In this document: piece after piece, positions 11,068 to 22,814 of the stretch
How positions within the stretch are numbered: position 1 is the stretch's first letter
Layout of the letters: each line of letters begins with the position of its first letter
Source: Boesenbergia rotunda
Lineage: Eukaryota; Streptophyta; Magnoliopsida; Zingiberales; Zingiberaceae
DNA length: 64,000 nt
Assembly: GCA_024364735.1 (NCBI GenBank)
Contig: JAGFNQ010004737.1
Location: forward strand, 1 to 64,000
Reading direction: 5' to 3'
Position numbers and translations under genes: made by a program
The notes under the pieces: generated by a model
The model's input: the letters and a program-made list of their open reading frames with translations, nothing else
What the model was told of the DNA's origin: nothing
Database searches by the model: none

Positions 11068-12600
11068 TGTTGGTGCAAGTTGCATCAGTGTTGTCCTCCT
11101 CCAAGTGTTTTAATGTTTGACAATACACTTAAGTCAGTAGAACAAGGGAAGGTGAGCAAAAGAGGAGTAACCAAAGTGAAAGAATGTCCTAGTTAACCTA
11201 GGCACTAAGACCTGGTGAGTGAAGCTGGGCACTAAGACCTGCTCAGAAGGTGAGCACGAAGTCCTGGTCGAGGATTGGGCACGAAGTCCTGGCAAAAGGC
11301 TAGGCACCGAAGACCTGCTCGGAAGGTGGGCACTAAGTCCTGGTCGAGGACTGGGCAAGAAGACTTGGCCGAGGGTTGGGCACCGACGACCTGGTTCGGC
11401 GAATTGGGCAAGAAGACCTGGATGAGGGTTGGGCACCGAAGTCCTGGACTTAGGGTTTGGGTACGAAGTCTTGGTCCGAGGGTCTGAGCAACTTAGCTAA
11501 GCGATGACTAAGGACAGGAGTAGAGACGGGTCAGGGTTTGGGCGTCTCGAGGTTCGGATGTATCGGAAGCTAAGCAAAAGTCCACCCGAAGGACTGGGTG
11601 GCAACTGTCTCCTGAAAGGAGTAGGTGAAAGGCGCGTTCTCGAGGGTAGGAACTTGCGCCGGTTCGACCTAGGGTTTCGTGGAAATCCGAAATCAGAACC
11701 AAGTCCTTAAGGTTAAGAATGTGTGTATATTTGCTTTGTATTTTTGTATCTTGTAGGTACCTAGAACGAAAGTCAAAGTAGGCAAATAAGATACATTGGG
11801 GCTAGAAACCAGCCAAGCAGGGCGCCCGGGATGATGGGGCGCCCCCAGTCAAAAGGAAATTGGCAGTTTCGTGTGGTAAGCAGAATAGGCTTCAAGCAGG
11901 GCGCCCGGAAGGTCCGGGGCGCCCAAGTTGAAAGCTGTATTTGCTGTTTCGAGTTCAAAGCATAGATAATCCTTCACGAGGGCGCCCGGAAGGTCCGGGG
12001 CACCCTGATCAAAGGTTTTATCAGCTGCGGCGAGGTCGGCCCGAGGATAAGGTTTGACCGAGTTTATAGGGGCACCCCCGACGTCCAGGGCGCCCCCAGG
12101 AGCACTATATAAGGAGCTTCGACCCCTCTGCTTCAGACACAACTGCTAAGAGCGATTCTGATCGACAACAATGCACTAAAGACGAGGCTCTACGACCAGG
12201 AGGCTCCAGGAGGAAGCGCGCGACACTTCGAAGGTCCAGATCGGCCGAGTTTCGGATTCTTGTTCGGTTTGCTTTTATTTGTTCCGTACTTAACTTTCAA
12301 TATTGTTGCTTGTAACTATACACTGTAAGACGAGTTTTCTCCACCTCTGGAAATTCCGGAAAGGAGACCAATAGTGGACTCACGCCGAGTACATAGGCCT
12401 TGGACGTACTGACCCTGGGGGGTTGGGAACCAAGTAAATAAATCCTGCTGTGTCCCTGTGTATTGTTTTTCTTTTTCTGTTTTACTTTTCCGCTGTGCTA
12501 CTAACTCTGATCTTAGAACATTCGAACGATTTACGAAGTTTACCGAAAGATTTTCACGGTCGATATTCACCCCCCCTCTATCGACGGCACCGATCCTAAA
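11068..12600 (+). repeat. Element E 5' LTR (about 1.53 kb)
   Basis: It starts TGTTGGTGCAAG and ends CCTAAA; the 3' copy ends CCTACA, so one base has changed. An array based on GGGCACGAAGTCCTGGTCGA lies at 11205-11480, GGCGCCC-rich palindromes at 11818-12100, a TATA box (ACTATATAAGG) at about 12104-12114 and the C-rich CTCTATCG signature at 12569-12585. Confidence 0.88.
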
Positions 12601-12601
12601 A

Positions 12602-12614
12602 TTGGTATTAGAGC
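12602..12614 (+). promoter_or_regulatory. Element E primer binding site
   Basis: TTGGTATTAGAGC matches the initiator-Met tRNA complement with one change, one base after the LTR end. Confidence 0.8.
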
Positions 12615-12699
12615 TAGGCCGCTCTTCACCGGACTAACCACCGACGGAGCAACGACGCCAGGAGTAGAGGGGGAGCCCAGGGGTGAATCAGGTATAATT

Positions 12700-12892
12700 T
12701 AATTTTTAAATGTCAAATTTTAAATTCCATGTTAGATGCTTCACGTGCAGGGAGAGAGTACACTACAAAAACCAGTGCCCTACTCGTAAGACTCGATCTA
12801 CACCACCGGCGGCAAAGGGGGAACCAGTGCCAGGAGTCCGGAAAAACAAGGATCATGTACAATGCTTCAAATGTGAGAAGTACGGACACTAC
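12700..12892 (+). pseudogene. Element E gag remnant with two CCHC zinc knuckles
   Basis: Only the nucleocapsid part of gag remains. The first knuckle is CFTCRERVHYKNQC and the second begins CFKCEKYGHY before being cut by the TGTAACGCCC end of fragment F. The linker PTRKTRSTPPAAKG is nearly that of element L gag (about 57045-57080), so E belongs to the same two-knuckle subfamily, whereas B and C have one knuckle. The N-terminal capsid part is absent: the leader after the primer site joins directly to sequence just ahead of the first knuckle. This is a deletion remnant and cannot make a working Gag. Confidence 0.85.
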
Positions 12893-15800
12893 TGTAACGC
12901 CCGCCCTTATATCTACTCTCGGGGCGGGGTTACGTACAATCAATCATATAATAATATTTTTGTTTTTCTATCTTCTAGCATAAAATTAAAACAAATAATG
13001 CAAGGACTAAGTACTGATCATGCTTGTTTAAAACTATCAAGTGATATGCATACTAGAACGTCATTTGAACTATCTTAATAAAGAGTTATTCTATACATGA
13101 TAGGTTCACATATTATTTTAACTCATAAGATAATCAAACCTAATCAAGTATAAGAGTAATTACTAACATTCATCATCAAAGAGACATTAACAAAAGCATA
13201 ATAAAGTAGATATAGAAATCTTTCTTTCCCGAGCCACCACCCCACACATCTTCAGCCTCCTGCCTCTTCCTTTAGTTTAAGTGTTCCTTACCCTTATCTG
13301 CAGCATAAGACAACACATAAACTAGTAAGCACAAATGCTTAGTAAGGATCCTGTCCTACTCGTAAAATCCATACGAAAGAATACAACATGTACACATAAT
13401 AAATCATAAGCATGAGTTCATCAAAGCATACTAAACATCCAAGTTTCTAAGCATGCAGTATCAAGTACCTTAAACATACTCTTCACATATAATAAATGTT
13501 TTCAATGAATGTTTTCAAAACAATTCCATAATGATATTACTTAAAAATACATCCATATCATATTGGGCCCGGTTGTGTACCACATATCGCGCGTTACCTA
13601 TTGCGCGTTCCCTAATGAATTGGGGTAGCGAGCCACCAATTAATTAGAGCAGGACCCTTCCGTCCTACCGGAGCCATGACCTTACGTTAACATGCACCCC
13701 GGATTTGTTTAACGACCCCCTTCCGAGTCGGGTACACAACTTACAAAGTAAAATACTTATCATGCTTTTACATATATGCTAAGGAGTACTCCATCCACTC
13801 TTAAGGGACACACCACTCTTCAAGGGTGCTCATGATCCCGTAGGGACACACCACACAACATAAGGGGTGCTCTTGATCCCATACTTAGTGGAGTATCCTT
13901 TCAAGCACTTTATCATACATATCCCATGCAATTCATAAAGGGTGCCCCATGGGCTATATAGACATGCTCGTACATACATCACATTTCAAGCACTTACACA
14001 TACTTATATATGACAAAATTGGTCACATCAATCATATTCATATCATAACATGCTTCATGGTTTAATTTAACCCTTCCTAACCCTAAACCTAGGGTTTGGC
14101 CGAAAATCAAGGGTAGAGGTAGCTTAGGTTTTTGACATCAAACATCCCATACAAACCTCATATATATATACATCATGTATCATACTAAGCATAGCATACA
14201 TCATGGGGTAATCAACTTTTACAAACCTAATATATCATGCCTTGGCCGAAAATCATGCTAAGGGAAATTAAGATTTCCAATCAAGTATTCCATTTAAACA
14301 TCACATGCATATACATATTATCTTACTAAACATAATCATGTCTCGTAGGGTAGTTTCACCTTCACAATCCCTAAGGTTCATGCCTTGGCCGAATATCACA
14401 TACTAGGGAACCTTAAGATTTCCAATCAAGCATTTCCTTTAGACATCACATGCATATACATATAATCTTACTAAACATAATCATGTCTCGTAGGGTAGTT
14501 TAACCTTCACATACATTTCATGCAACATATTAAGCCTAGAATACATCCTAGGATTATCATGCTCCCTAAACCCTAATTCTCCTAGGGTTGGCCGAAAGTC
14601 AAGGGTAGGGAAACTAGGGTTCTTGAACTTAGATTTCACACAAACATTTACACAAACACTTGGTCTACATTACTAAACATGGATACATCATAGAAAATCA
14701 TACAACCCTAAACCCTCTTTGCTTCATGTTTTGGCCAAAACCTTATAGGGTGTTCAACCCTAATTTTTGTCATCACAACATGTAGGAAAAACAACATATA
14801 AGTATACCCTAAATTCCAAGGGGTCTTCCTACGCAACAAGGAGTAACCAAGGCCTCCTCTTTGAGGTTGGCCGAAAACTATACAAGGGCAAAACCCTAAA
14901 ATTTTGTTCTTAACATCATGAAGGAAACAACATATACATATACCCTAAGTTCCAAGGGTCTACTCATGTAACAAGAAGTAACCAAGGCCTCCTCTAAGGG
15001 GGTGGCCGAAACTCACTAAAGGGGTACAATCCCCATTTTCGAGAACTACAAGGAGAAGAACTCATACAATAACCATTACACTGCAGGCGAGGGGATACTT
15101 ACTTGGAAGCGGCAGGATGAAGCTTGATGTGTGTGTGGTGGAGGGGAAATCTGTTCTGATACCAACCTGTAACGCCCGCCCTTATATCTACTCTCGGGGC
15201 GGGGTTACGTACAATCAATCATATAATAATATTTTTTTTCTAACTTCTAGCATAAAATTAAAACAAACAATGCAAGGACTAAGGACTGAGCATGCTTGTT
15301 TAAAACTATCAAAGTTATTCTATAACATGATAAGTTCACCAGTAATTCAACTCATAACATAATCAAGTATAAAAGACATCCAAGGGTAATCACTATCATG
15401 CAATATCAATCCTAGTCACTAACACTCATTGTCAAGGAACATAAACATGAGCATAATAAAGTAGATATAAAAGTCTTTCTTTCCCGAGCCACCACCCCAC
15501 ACATCTTCAGCCTCCTGCCTCTTCCTTAGTTTAAGTGTTCCTTACCCTTATCTGCAGCATAAGATAACACATAAACTAGTAAGCACAAATGCTTAGTAAG
15601 GATCCTGTCCTACTCGCAAAATCCATACGAAAGAATACAACATGTACACATAATAAATCATAAGCATAGGTTCATCAAAGCATACTAAACATCAAAGTTT
15701 CTAAGCATGCAGTATAAAGTACCTTAAGCATACCCTTCACATATAATCAATGTTTTTCAATGAATGTTTTCAAAACAATTCCATAAAGGTATTACTTAAA

Positions 15801-16724
15801 AATACATCCATATCATATAGGGCCTAGTTGTGTACCACATGATGAGCGTTCCCTAATGAGTTGGGGTAGCGAGCCACCAATCCCATCAGAGCAGGACCCT
15901 TACGTCCTACCGGAGCCATGACCTTATGTTAACATGCACCCCGGATTTGTTTAACGACCCCCTTACGAGTCGGGTACACAACTTACAAAGTAAAATACTT
16001 ATCATGTCTTTACATATATGCTAAGGATTACTCCGAATTCACTTCTTAAGGGACACACCACTCTTCCAGGGTGTTTCTGATCCCATAGGGACGCACCTCA
16101 CAACATAAGGGTGTTCTTGATCCCATGCTTAGTGGAGTATCCTTTCAAGCATTTCATCATACATATCACATGCAATCTCATAAGGGTGCCCCATGGGCTA
16201 TAAGACATGCTCATACATACATCATAATTCAACCACTTAAACATACTTTAGATATGACAAGATTTGGTTGGTCACATAGATCATACTCATATCATAGGAA
16301 GTGGTAGCATGCTAAAAATTAAGGTTCCCAATCAAACATTTCATTTAACATCACATGCATATACATATCATCATCCCCAAACATAAGCATATCTCATAGG
16401 GTAGTTTAACCTTCACAAACCCTAATCATAGGGGGGTTGGCCGAAAGTCATAAGGTAGGGAAAATTAGGGTTTTTGCAATAAAACATTCACACAGACATT
16501 TATACAAACACCTTGTATACAATATCATACAATATACTAAGCATGAATATATTCGAGGATAATTCAACCCTCACTAACCCTAGTTCTATGCCTTGGCCGA
16601 AACCCATCCAAACCCTAAACCCTAGTTTTTGTCATCATAAAATGAAGGGACACAACATATGTGTATACTCTAAGTCCCAAGAGTTCTCCTCATGCCTCAA
16701 GAAGTAACCCAAGGTCTACCCCTT
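12893..16724 (-). mobile_element. Fragment F: coding-less gypsy-type LTR-leader-LTR derivative
   Basis: Read on the - strand it has a truncated LTR (16724-15168), a primer site (TTGGTATCAGAAC, 15153-15165), about 65 bases of leader, then at GTAAG (15098-15102) it passes straight into the interior of a second LTR that runs to its TGTAACGCCCG-marked end at 12893. No gag or pol is present. LTR features match the Tekay-like elements G and H: TTTCGGCCA motifs, the pyrimidine-CTGCAG site, and the end sequence in TTACA. It sits in the zinc-knuckle codons of E; its right end is lost in a deletion that also removed the start of E's 3' LTR. Confidence 0.78.
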
Positions 16725-18159
16725 GGTGAGTGAAGCTGGGCACTAAGACCTGCTCGAAAGGTGGGCACGAAGTCCTAGTCGAGGACTGGGCACGAAGTCC
16801 TGGCAAAAGGCTGGGCACCGAAGACCTACTTTGAAGGTGGGCACTAAGTCCTGGTCGAGGACTGGGCAAGAAGACCTGGCGGAGGGTTGGGCACCGAACT
16901 CCTGGACTTAGGGCTTGGGCATAAAGTCTTGGTCCGAGGGACTGAGCAACTTAGCTGAGCGATGACTAAGGACAGAAGTAGAGACGGGTCAGGGTTTGGG
17001 CGTCTCATGGTCCGGAAGTATCGGAAGCTAAGCAAAAGTCCACCCGAAGGACTGGGTTGCAACCGTCTCCTGAAAGTAGTAGGTGAAAGGCACGTTCTCG
17101 GGGGTGGGAACTTGCGCCGGTTCGACCTAGGGTTTTGTGGAAATCCGAAGTCAGAACCAAGTCCTTAAGCTTAAGAATGTGTGTATATTTACTTTGTATT
17201 TTTGTATGTTGCAGGTACCTAGAACAGAAGACAATGCAGCCAAATAACATACATTGAGGCTAGAAACCAGCCAAGCAGGGCGCCCGGGATGATGGGGGCA
17301 CCCCCAGTCAAAAGGAAAAACTAGTTTAGTTAGAAACCAGCTAAGCAGGGCACCCGGGATGATGGGGGCACCCCCAGTCAAAAGGAAATTGGCAGTTTCG
17401 TGTGGTAAGCAGAATAGGCTTCAAGCAGGGCGCCCGAAAGGTCCGGGGCGCCCAAGTTGAAAGCTGTATTTGCTGTTTCGAGTTCAAAACACAAATAAGC
17501 CTTCACGAGGGTGCCTGGAAGGTCCGGGGCACCCTGGTCAAAGGTTTTATCAGCTGCGGCGAGGACGACGTGGGGATAAGGTTTGACTGAGTTTATAGGG
17601 GCGCCCCGACGTCCAGGGCGCCCCCAGGAGCACTATATAAGGGGCTTCGACCCCTCTTCTTCAGACACAACTGCTAAGAGCAATTCTGATCATTCTGACC
17701 GACGACAACGCACTAAAGATGAGGCTCTACGACCGGGAGGCTCCAGGTGGAAGTGCGCGGCACTTCGGAGGTCCAGATCGGCTGAGTTTTAGATTCTTGT
17801 TCGGTTTGGTTTTATTTGTTCCATACTTAACTTTCAATATTCTTGCTTGTTACTATACACTATATGACGGGTTTTCTCTGCCTCTGAAAATTCCAGAAAG
17901 GAGACCAATAGTGGACTCACGCCGAGTACATAGGTCTTAGACGTACTGACCCTGGGGGGTTGGGAACCAAGTAAATAAATCCCGCTGTGTCCTTGTGTAT
18001 TGTTTTTCTTTTTCTGTTTTACTTTTCTGCTGTGCTACTAACTCTGATCTTAAAACATTCGAAAGATTTACGATGTTTACCGAATGATTTATGAAGTTTA
18101 CCGAAAGATTTTCACGGTCGATATTCACCACCCCCTCTATCGACGACGCCGATCCTACA
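16725..18159 (+). repeat. Element E 3' LTR, 5'-truncated
   Basis: It begins at a position equal to about 11213 in the 5' LTR and ends CCTACA before ATTAG. It differs by a roughly 70-base tandem duplication (17262-17390, containing the AAACCAGC to CAAAAGG segment) that is single in the 5' LTR, and by a short duplication near 18060-18090. Confidence 0.87.
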
Positions 18160-18164
18160 ATTAG
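18160..18164. repeat. Target-site duplication ATTAG (right) of element E
   Basis: This is the right-hand copy of the ATTAG at 11063-11067. Confidence 0.92.
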
Positions 18165-19346
18165 GTAGGTTGATAAGCGTTCATACCAGGCCCTAGGTGC
18201 TTGTTTTAGTCCATAAAGTGCTTTAGTGAGTTTGTAGACATGGTCAAGTCTTTCTAAGTCCTCAAAACCAGGGGGTTGTCCTACATAGACTTCTTCCTTA
18301 ATGAATCCATTTAGAAAGGCTGACTTTACATCCATTTGGTATAATTTAAATCCTTTATGGGATGCAAAGGCTAATAACATCCTAATGGACTCAAGTCTAG
18401 CTACCGGGGCATAGGTTTTGTTATAATCTAACCCTTCTACTTGACTGAAACCTTTTGCTACTATGCGGACTTTATTTCTAACTATTTCTCCTTGATCATT
18501 TAGCTTATTCCTAAAAACCCACTTAGTGTCAATGATGAATTTGCCCTCAGGTTTAGGTACTAGTTCCCAGATATGGTTTCTCTCCAATTGGGCTAACTCT
18601 TCTTGCATAGCTATGATCCAATCAGGATCAGGTAGGGCTTCCTCTATAGTCTTAGGTTTAATTTTTGAAATCATTGTTATCTGACTATGGTTTCTATAGG
18701 AAGACCTAGTTTTGACTCCTAAAGTTGGATCACCAACAATTTGATCAGTTGGGTGACTGAGTCTGGGTTTCTTAGTTTTTCTGGAACTTGGTTCAGCCTC
18801 AAGTCCGGCTGGTCGGTTTGGTTCAATGATTGGTTCAACTTCTTGGGTTAATTCAATTGCTGGTTCAATTGTCTCAATGGTTGGTTCAATATTTAGTTCA
18901 TTTAGGGGTTCAATTAAAGGTTCAGTAGTATGTTCATTTTCTTCTTGATCAGTATTTGATGAATTTAGATCTGAAATATCAGATTTTGAGTTAATTTCTT
19001 CATCAAATATCAGATTTATTGTTTCTTCAATTTTCTTAGTTTGTTTATTGTAAACCCTATAGGCTCTACTTGTTGTCGAATATCCTAAGAAGATGCCTGG
19101 GGTTGACTTAGACTGAAATTTACCTAGATAGTCCTTGGTGTTTAGGATATGGACTTTGCACCCAAAGACCCTTAGGTAATGTAGGTTTGGAAGTCTATGG
19201 TAGTATAATTCATAGGGTGTTTTATTGTGTCGTTTGTTAATTAGTATCTTATTTTGGATGTAGCAAGCCGTACTAATTGCTTCTGCCCAATATTGGTTAG
19301 CTAGGTTGAATTCATTGAGCATAGCCCTAGCGGCTTCCTGTAGAGT
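18165..19346 (-). pseudogene. Element C integrase C-terminal region and RT N-terminal half
   Basis: Reading down from 19346, this covers the end of the integrase (LPNLHYLRVFGCKVHIL, GIFLGYSTTSRAYRVYN), a Glu/Pro/Ile-rich linker, and the RT start (WELVPKPEGKFIIDTKWVFRNK, KGFSQVEGLDYNKTYAPVARL, YQMDVKSAFLNG, ALYGLKQAPRAWYERL). These blocks identify a SIRE/Maximus-type copia RT. The frame is open throughout; element E enters at 18164 inside a Leu codon run. A single TGA at 19347-19349 separates it from the integrase core. Confidence 0.88.
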
Positions 19347-20246
19347 TCAATTTTTCCTTTCAACTATCCCATTTTGCTGGGGGGTTCTAGGACATGAAAA
19401 TTCATATATATACCCATTTACCTTACAAAATTCCTCGAATCGTTGATTTTCAAACTCTTCCCCGTGGTCACTCCTAAGTCTTTTGATTTTGGTATCGTTC
19501 TGATTTTCAATTAACTTACAAAAATCACTAAATAGGTTTAGGCTTTCCTCTTTGGACTTTAGAAACCTAACCCAGGTAAACCTAGAGTAATCATCAACTA
19601 TTACTAAGCAGTACCGATTTCCGCATAGTGACTTGGCTCCATGTGAATCAAATAGGTCAAGATGCAGGAGCTCAAGTGTGGTTTGAGTTAGATCAGACTG
19701 AATAAGTTTGTGATTAGACCTGGTTTGTTTACCTTGATTACATGATTTACATATTAAGTTTTCATGGTTCTTAATTTTAAGGATACCTTTAATTAGGCCA
19801 AGTTGAGTGATTTTCGAAATTATTCTCAAATTTGTGTGATCTAATCTCTTATGCCAGAGGTTTGATTGTTCTAACTGAGTTAACATGCATTTAGGTACTA
19901 GTGGTAGGTTTATAGTGTAAACATTATTTTTTCTAGTGCCTTTAAGCATGATTTCTGAGTCTTGCAAGTTTCTAATTAGGTAGTTATAGTTGGTAAAGGT
20001 AACTACATAACCAATATCGCACAATTGACTTATGCTAAGCAAGTTAAATTTAAAATCTTCAACCAAAAGAACCTTCTTAATAATAAAGTCAGATTTAAGC
20101 TCAATGTTACCTGACCCAATCACCTTGAGTGTAGCATTGTTGCCAAATGCTACTGAGCCTAGGTTTTTGAGATTGAGTTTGGTGAATTTCAATTTATCCC
20201 CAGTCATGTGTCTGAAGCACCCGCTATCCAACATCCATTGGTCCAA
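19347..20246 (-). pseudogene. Element C protease and integrase core
   Basis: The open segment begins DQWMLDSGC with the catalytic DSG of the copia protease intact. It passes through the pre-integrase zinc-binding region (LWHKRLDHTNLRII, ICKSCNQGKQ) into the DDE core: HLDLFDSHGAK, the second Asp in LRSDHGEEFENQRFEEFC, and Glu in PQQNGIVERKN. It stops at TGA 19347-19349 directly after the catalytic Glu block, where relatives have Arg; CGA to TGA is the simplest change. Apart from this codon the pol region is unusually well kept. This stretch also shows exactly where element A broke element B. Confidence 0.87.
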
Positions 20247-20247
20247 A

Positions 20248-20948
20248 TCTTTATGTTCCTACACATAAAGAGTTTTGTTGATTTGGATCCAATTAGAATC
20301 AGGAATAGCCTAAATTGATTTTCACAACCTAGTCTGTCTCACCCAATCTAGGGTTGTCAATCACGTTAGCCTTATAGGTTTTGTGAGACAGGTTTTAATA
20401 GATAGAATTATTTTGAAGAATCATGATTTATTTTGAAAAACTTAATTTAGTTTTGAAAATAGTTGATTTTGAGTTTATTTTAAAAAAATGTGTGAATCTA
20501 CAATTAACTGAAAATTTGTGTTAGATTCGAAGTTGACAAAGAATAATTTGAATTTGATTTCAAAAATTGGCTTCCAGGTCTTGGCGAGCCACTAGGCCTT
20601 CTTTGGTCGTAGCCTTATTGGATCATCAACCCTTTCCTTGACAAAGCCTTTTGATGAAATTTCATTTTCAAAATTATTTTTTGAAAAATTCTGGTCTAAC
20701 TAGTTTGGGTCTTGGATCGGTAGCTTCGGCTAGTTTCACCAGTCTAAAGAGACCAAGTAGAGTATACTTGACCTTATTAGAAGAGGCTTCGCTAACGTAC
20801 TATCATCTCACCGCCACCCAATACTAGGTTGTTCAAATTTCAGTTTAATTGGTTCAGTCCTTAAACTAACCAATCCTAAGTGTAAGCATGGTAAATTGCA
20901 GAAATTAAATAGACAAGCAATCATGCAATTTAAAACAAGAATAGAAAT
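20248..20948 (-). other. Gag-pol non-coding spacer of element C
   Basis: About 0.7 kb without a reading frame lies between the gag terminator and the protease. It shares several blocks with B (5292-5967), such as CGGTAGCTTCGGCTAGTTTC. Both spacers end in TGTGTAG just before GAACATAAAG and the protease, which resembles a 3' splice site but is unproven. Confidence 0.55.
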
Positions 20949-22601
20949 TTATCTAACTATGAATATTGTTTTTAATTTGGCTCCCCTTGGACTAAAGCCA
21001 CTATAATGGTTTGACAAGATGTGAATCTTGTCCATGGGGATCCAATACTGATTTGATCCAGTTTATTTATTTAGGCACAGTTTGGGTACCCATGCCTGAA
21101 CTTTAGGTCTGGACTGATTCAGTACAACATAGTATGTTCTTTGTCTAGACTTGGTTCTATAACCTAACCCGGATCGATTTAGAACTGACTTCTGTTTTCC
21201 AAGGATCATGTCAAGACCCTTGGAACCAGAAGTGAATCGTTCTAAGGCTGTTCTGAGGTCCTTGACTTGAGTTTTCAAGGAGGAGTTCTCTTTCTCAAGT
21301 TTTTCAACTTGAGTAGAGGTTCCTTCTTGAACCTTCTCAGTTAAGGATCCATAGTCAGCTCCCTCTTCCAGGAGTTTTACTTCCTGTCGAAGTGATTCGA
21401 CTCGAAGTTTGACTTTCGCCAAGTCTCGAGAAAGATAGGCAATTAATTCGTTTAACTGATTTCTAGAAAAACCACTTACAGTGATTTCGCCATCCTCTGA
21501 AAACTTGAGTTTGCCATCGTCCGACTCCGATTCTGACTCGGTCTCGATTTCTTCTTAGGTGGTTAGTGCAAGCAGGTTCGACTGTGGGGCCTCTTCTTCT
21601 TCAGAGGAGGAGGACTTGTCCCACGTTGCCTGAAGGGCCTTCTTCTTTCTCGTCCTCTTCATTTCCTCCAGATTGGGGCATTCAATCTTGTAGTGACCCT
21701 TCTTTTTGCATTCGTAACAGCTCACATTTGGTTTGTTCTTTTCATTTGAGGGTTCAGCTGGTTCTTCTTTTCTTCGGTTGGCATTCCTTCTGTTGGTCTG
21801 GTTTTTTAGTTCTTTGTAGTAGTCCCGAGCTAGCCGAACTAGCTTAGGTCGATTTCCTTCGCTGTCTTCTGAGTCTGAATCTGAATCAGACTCGGGTGCA
21901 GGTTGAGGCTTCTTCTTAGTTATTTTTCCGGTTTTACCTGCAACAAAAGCGATGCCTTTCTCGGCCAGGGTGCAGTTAGTCTGCTCATGAAATTCTAGTT
22001 CAGAAAACAGTTCATCTAACTTGATTTTAGAAAGATCCCTTGAAACATTGTACGCATCTACCATAGATGCCCACAAAGTATTTCTAGGGAAGGCGTTAAG
22101 AGCATACCTGATCAGGTCTCGGTTCTCTACCTTGCGACCGATGGTGTGTAGGTCGTTCATCAGCTCCGGAATTCTGGCATGGAGCCGAGCTGCAGATTCG
22201 CTGTCGTTCATCTTGATGGTATACAACTTGTTTAGTAGTAGGTCCCTCTTGCTGATTCGGGTGTCGGAGGTTCCTTCGTGTAATTCAATTAGCTTACCCC
22301 AGAGGTCCTTTGCGCTGTTGAATAGACCCACCCGGTTCAGCTCTTCTTTGGTTAGACCGCATTGAAGTGTTTGAGTTGCTTTGGCATCGGCTTTAATTTT
22401 ACTTTTTAGGGCGGTATCCCATTCTGTGTAGGATTGTTGTACTGCGTCAGCATTCTTCGGAATTTCCAGTCCGGACTAGATTATTATCCACATGTCCACC
22501 TGAGTTTTCAGGTGGACTTCCATCCTACTCTTCCAGTAGGAGAAATCCTCCCCACCGAAGAGCGGTGGTCTTGCGGAACTGAAGCCTTCTTGCATGGCCA
22601 T
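20949..22601 (-). pseudogene. Element C Sirevirus-type gag (three nonsense codons)
   Basis: From ATG at 22601 a single frame of about 550 codons can be followed to TAA at 20949-20951. It contains the N-terminal MAMQEGFSSARPPLFGGEDF block, the UBN2-like capsid region, an acidic Ser-rich hinge, one CCHC knuckle (CYECKKKGHYKIEC), a Glu/Ser tract, a coiled-coil segment and a terminal WVPK and YWIP region. Three premature stops lie in frame: TAG at 22476-22478 (Gln in relatives), TAA at 21555-21557 and TAA at 21063-21065 (Gln in B). No frameshift was seen, so decay is by point changes only. Confidence 0.87.
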
Positions 22602-22800
22602 TTAGGATTTACTGAAAAGAGAGAGAAATGAAAAAAATGTCCCAAGACTTGGTCTTGGATTAACAGTGCGGGAAGAAAAGAAATTATCGAGTGGTGTTGC
22701 ACCAACCTCGATTAACGATAAAAATTTGATTAAAAAAAATTCGAAGAAAATCCGAAAAAAAATTCTCAAATTGGTGGTTGCACCAAATTTGAGCTTCCCC

Positions 22801-22812
22801 GCTCTAATACCA
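22801..22812 (-). promoter_or_regulatory. Element C primer binding site
   Basis: TGGTATTAGAGC on the - strand, two bases inside the LTR, is the initiator-Met tRNA complement with one change. Confidence 0.8.
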
Positions 22813-22814
22813 CT

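Larger units (their letters stand above)
11068..18159 (+). mobile_element. Element E: deleted, non-autonomous Sirevirus relative
   Basis: It has a 5' LTR (11068-12600), a primer site, a scrap of gag with two zinc knuckles, the nested fragment F (12893-16724) and a 3' LTR lacking its first ~145 bases. The ATTAG duplications mark its ends. Gag upstream of the zinc knuckles is missing. Everything between the zinc knuckles and the 3' LTR was removed by a deletion whose right edge, near 16724, joins F to the inside of the LTR. Its gag knuckles match those of element L rather than those of B and C. Confidence 0.87.
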
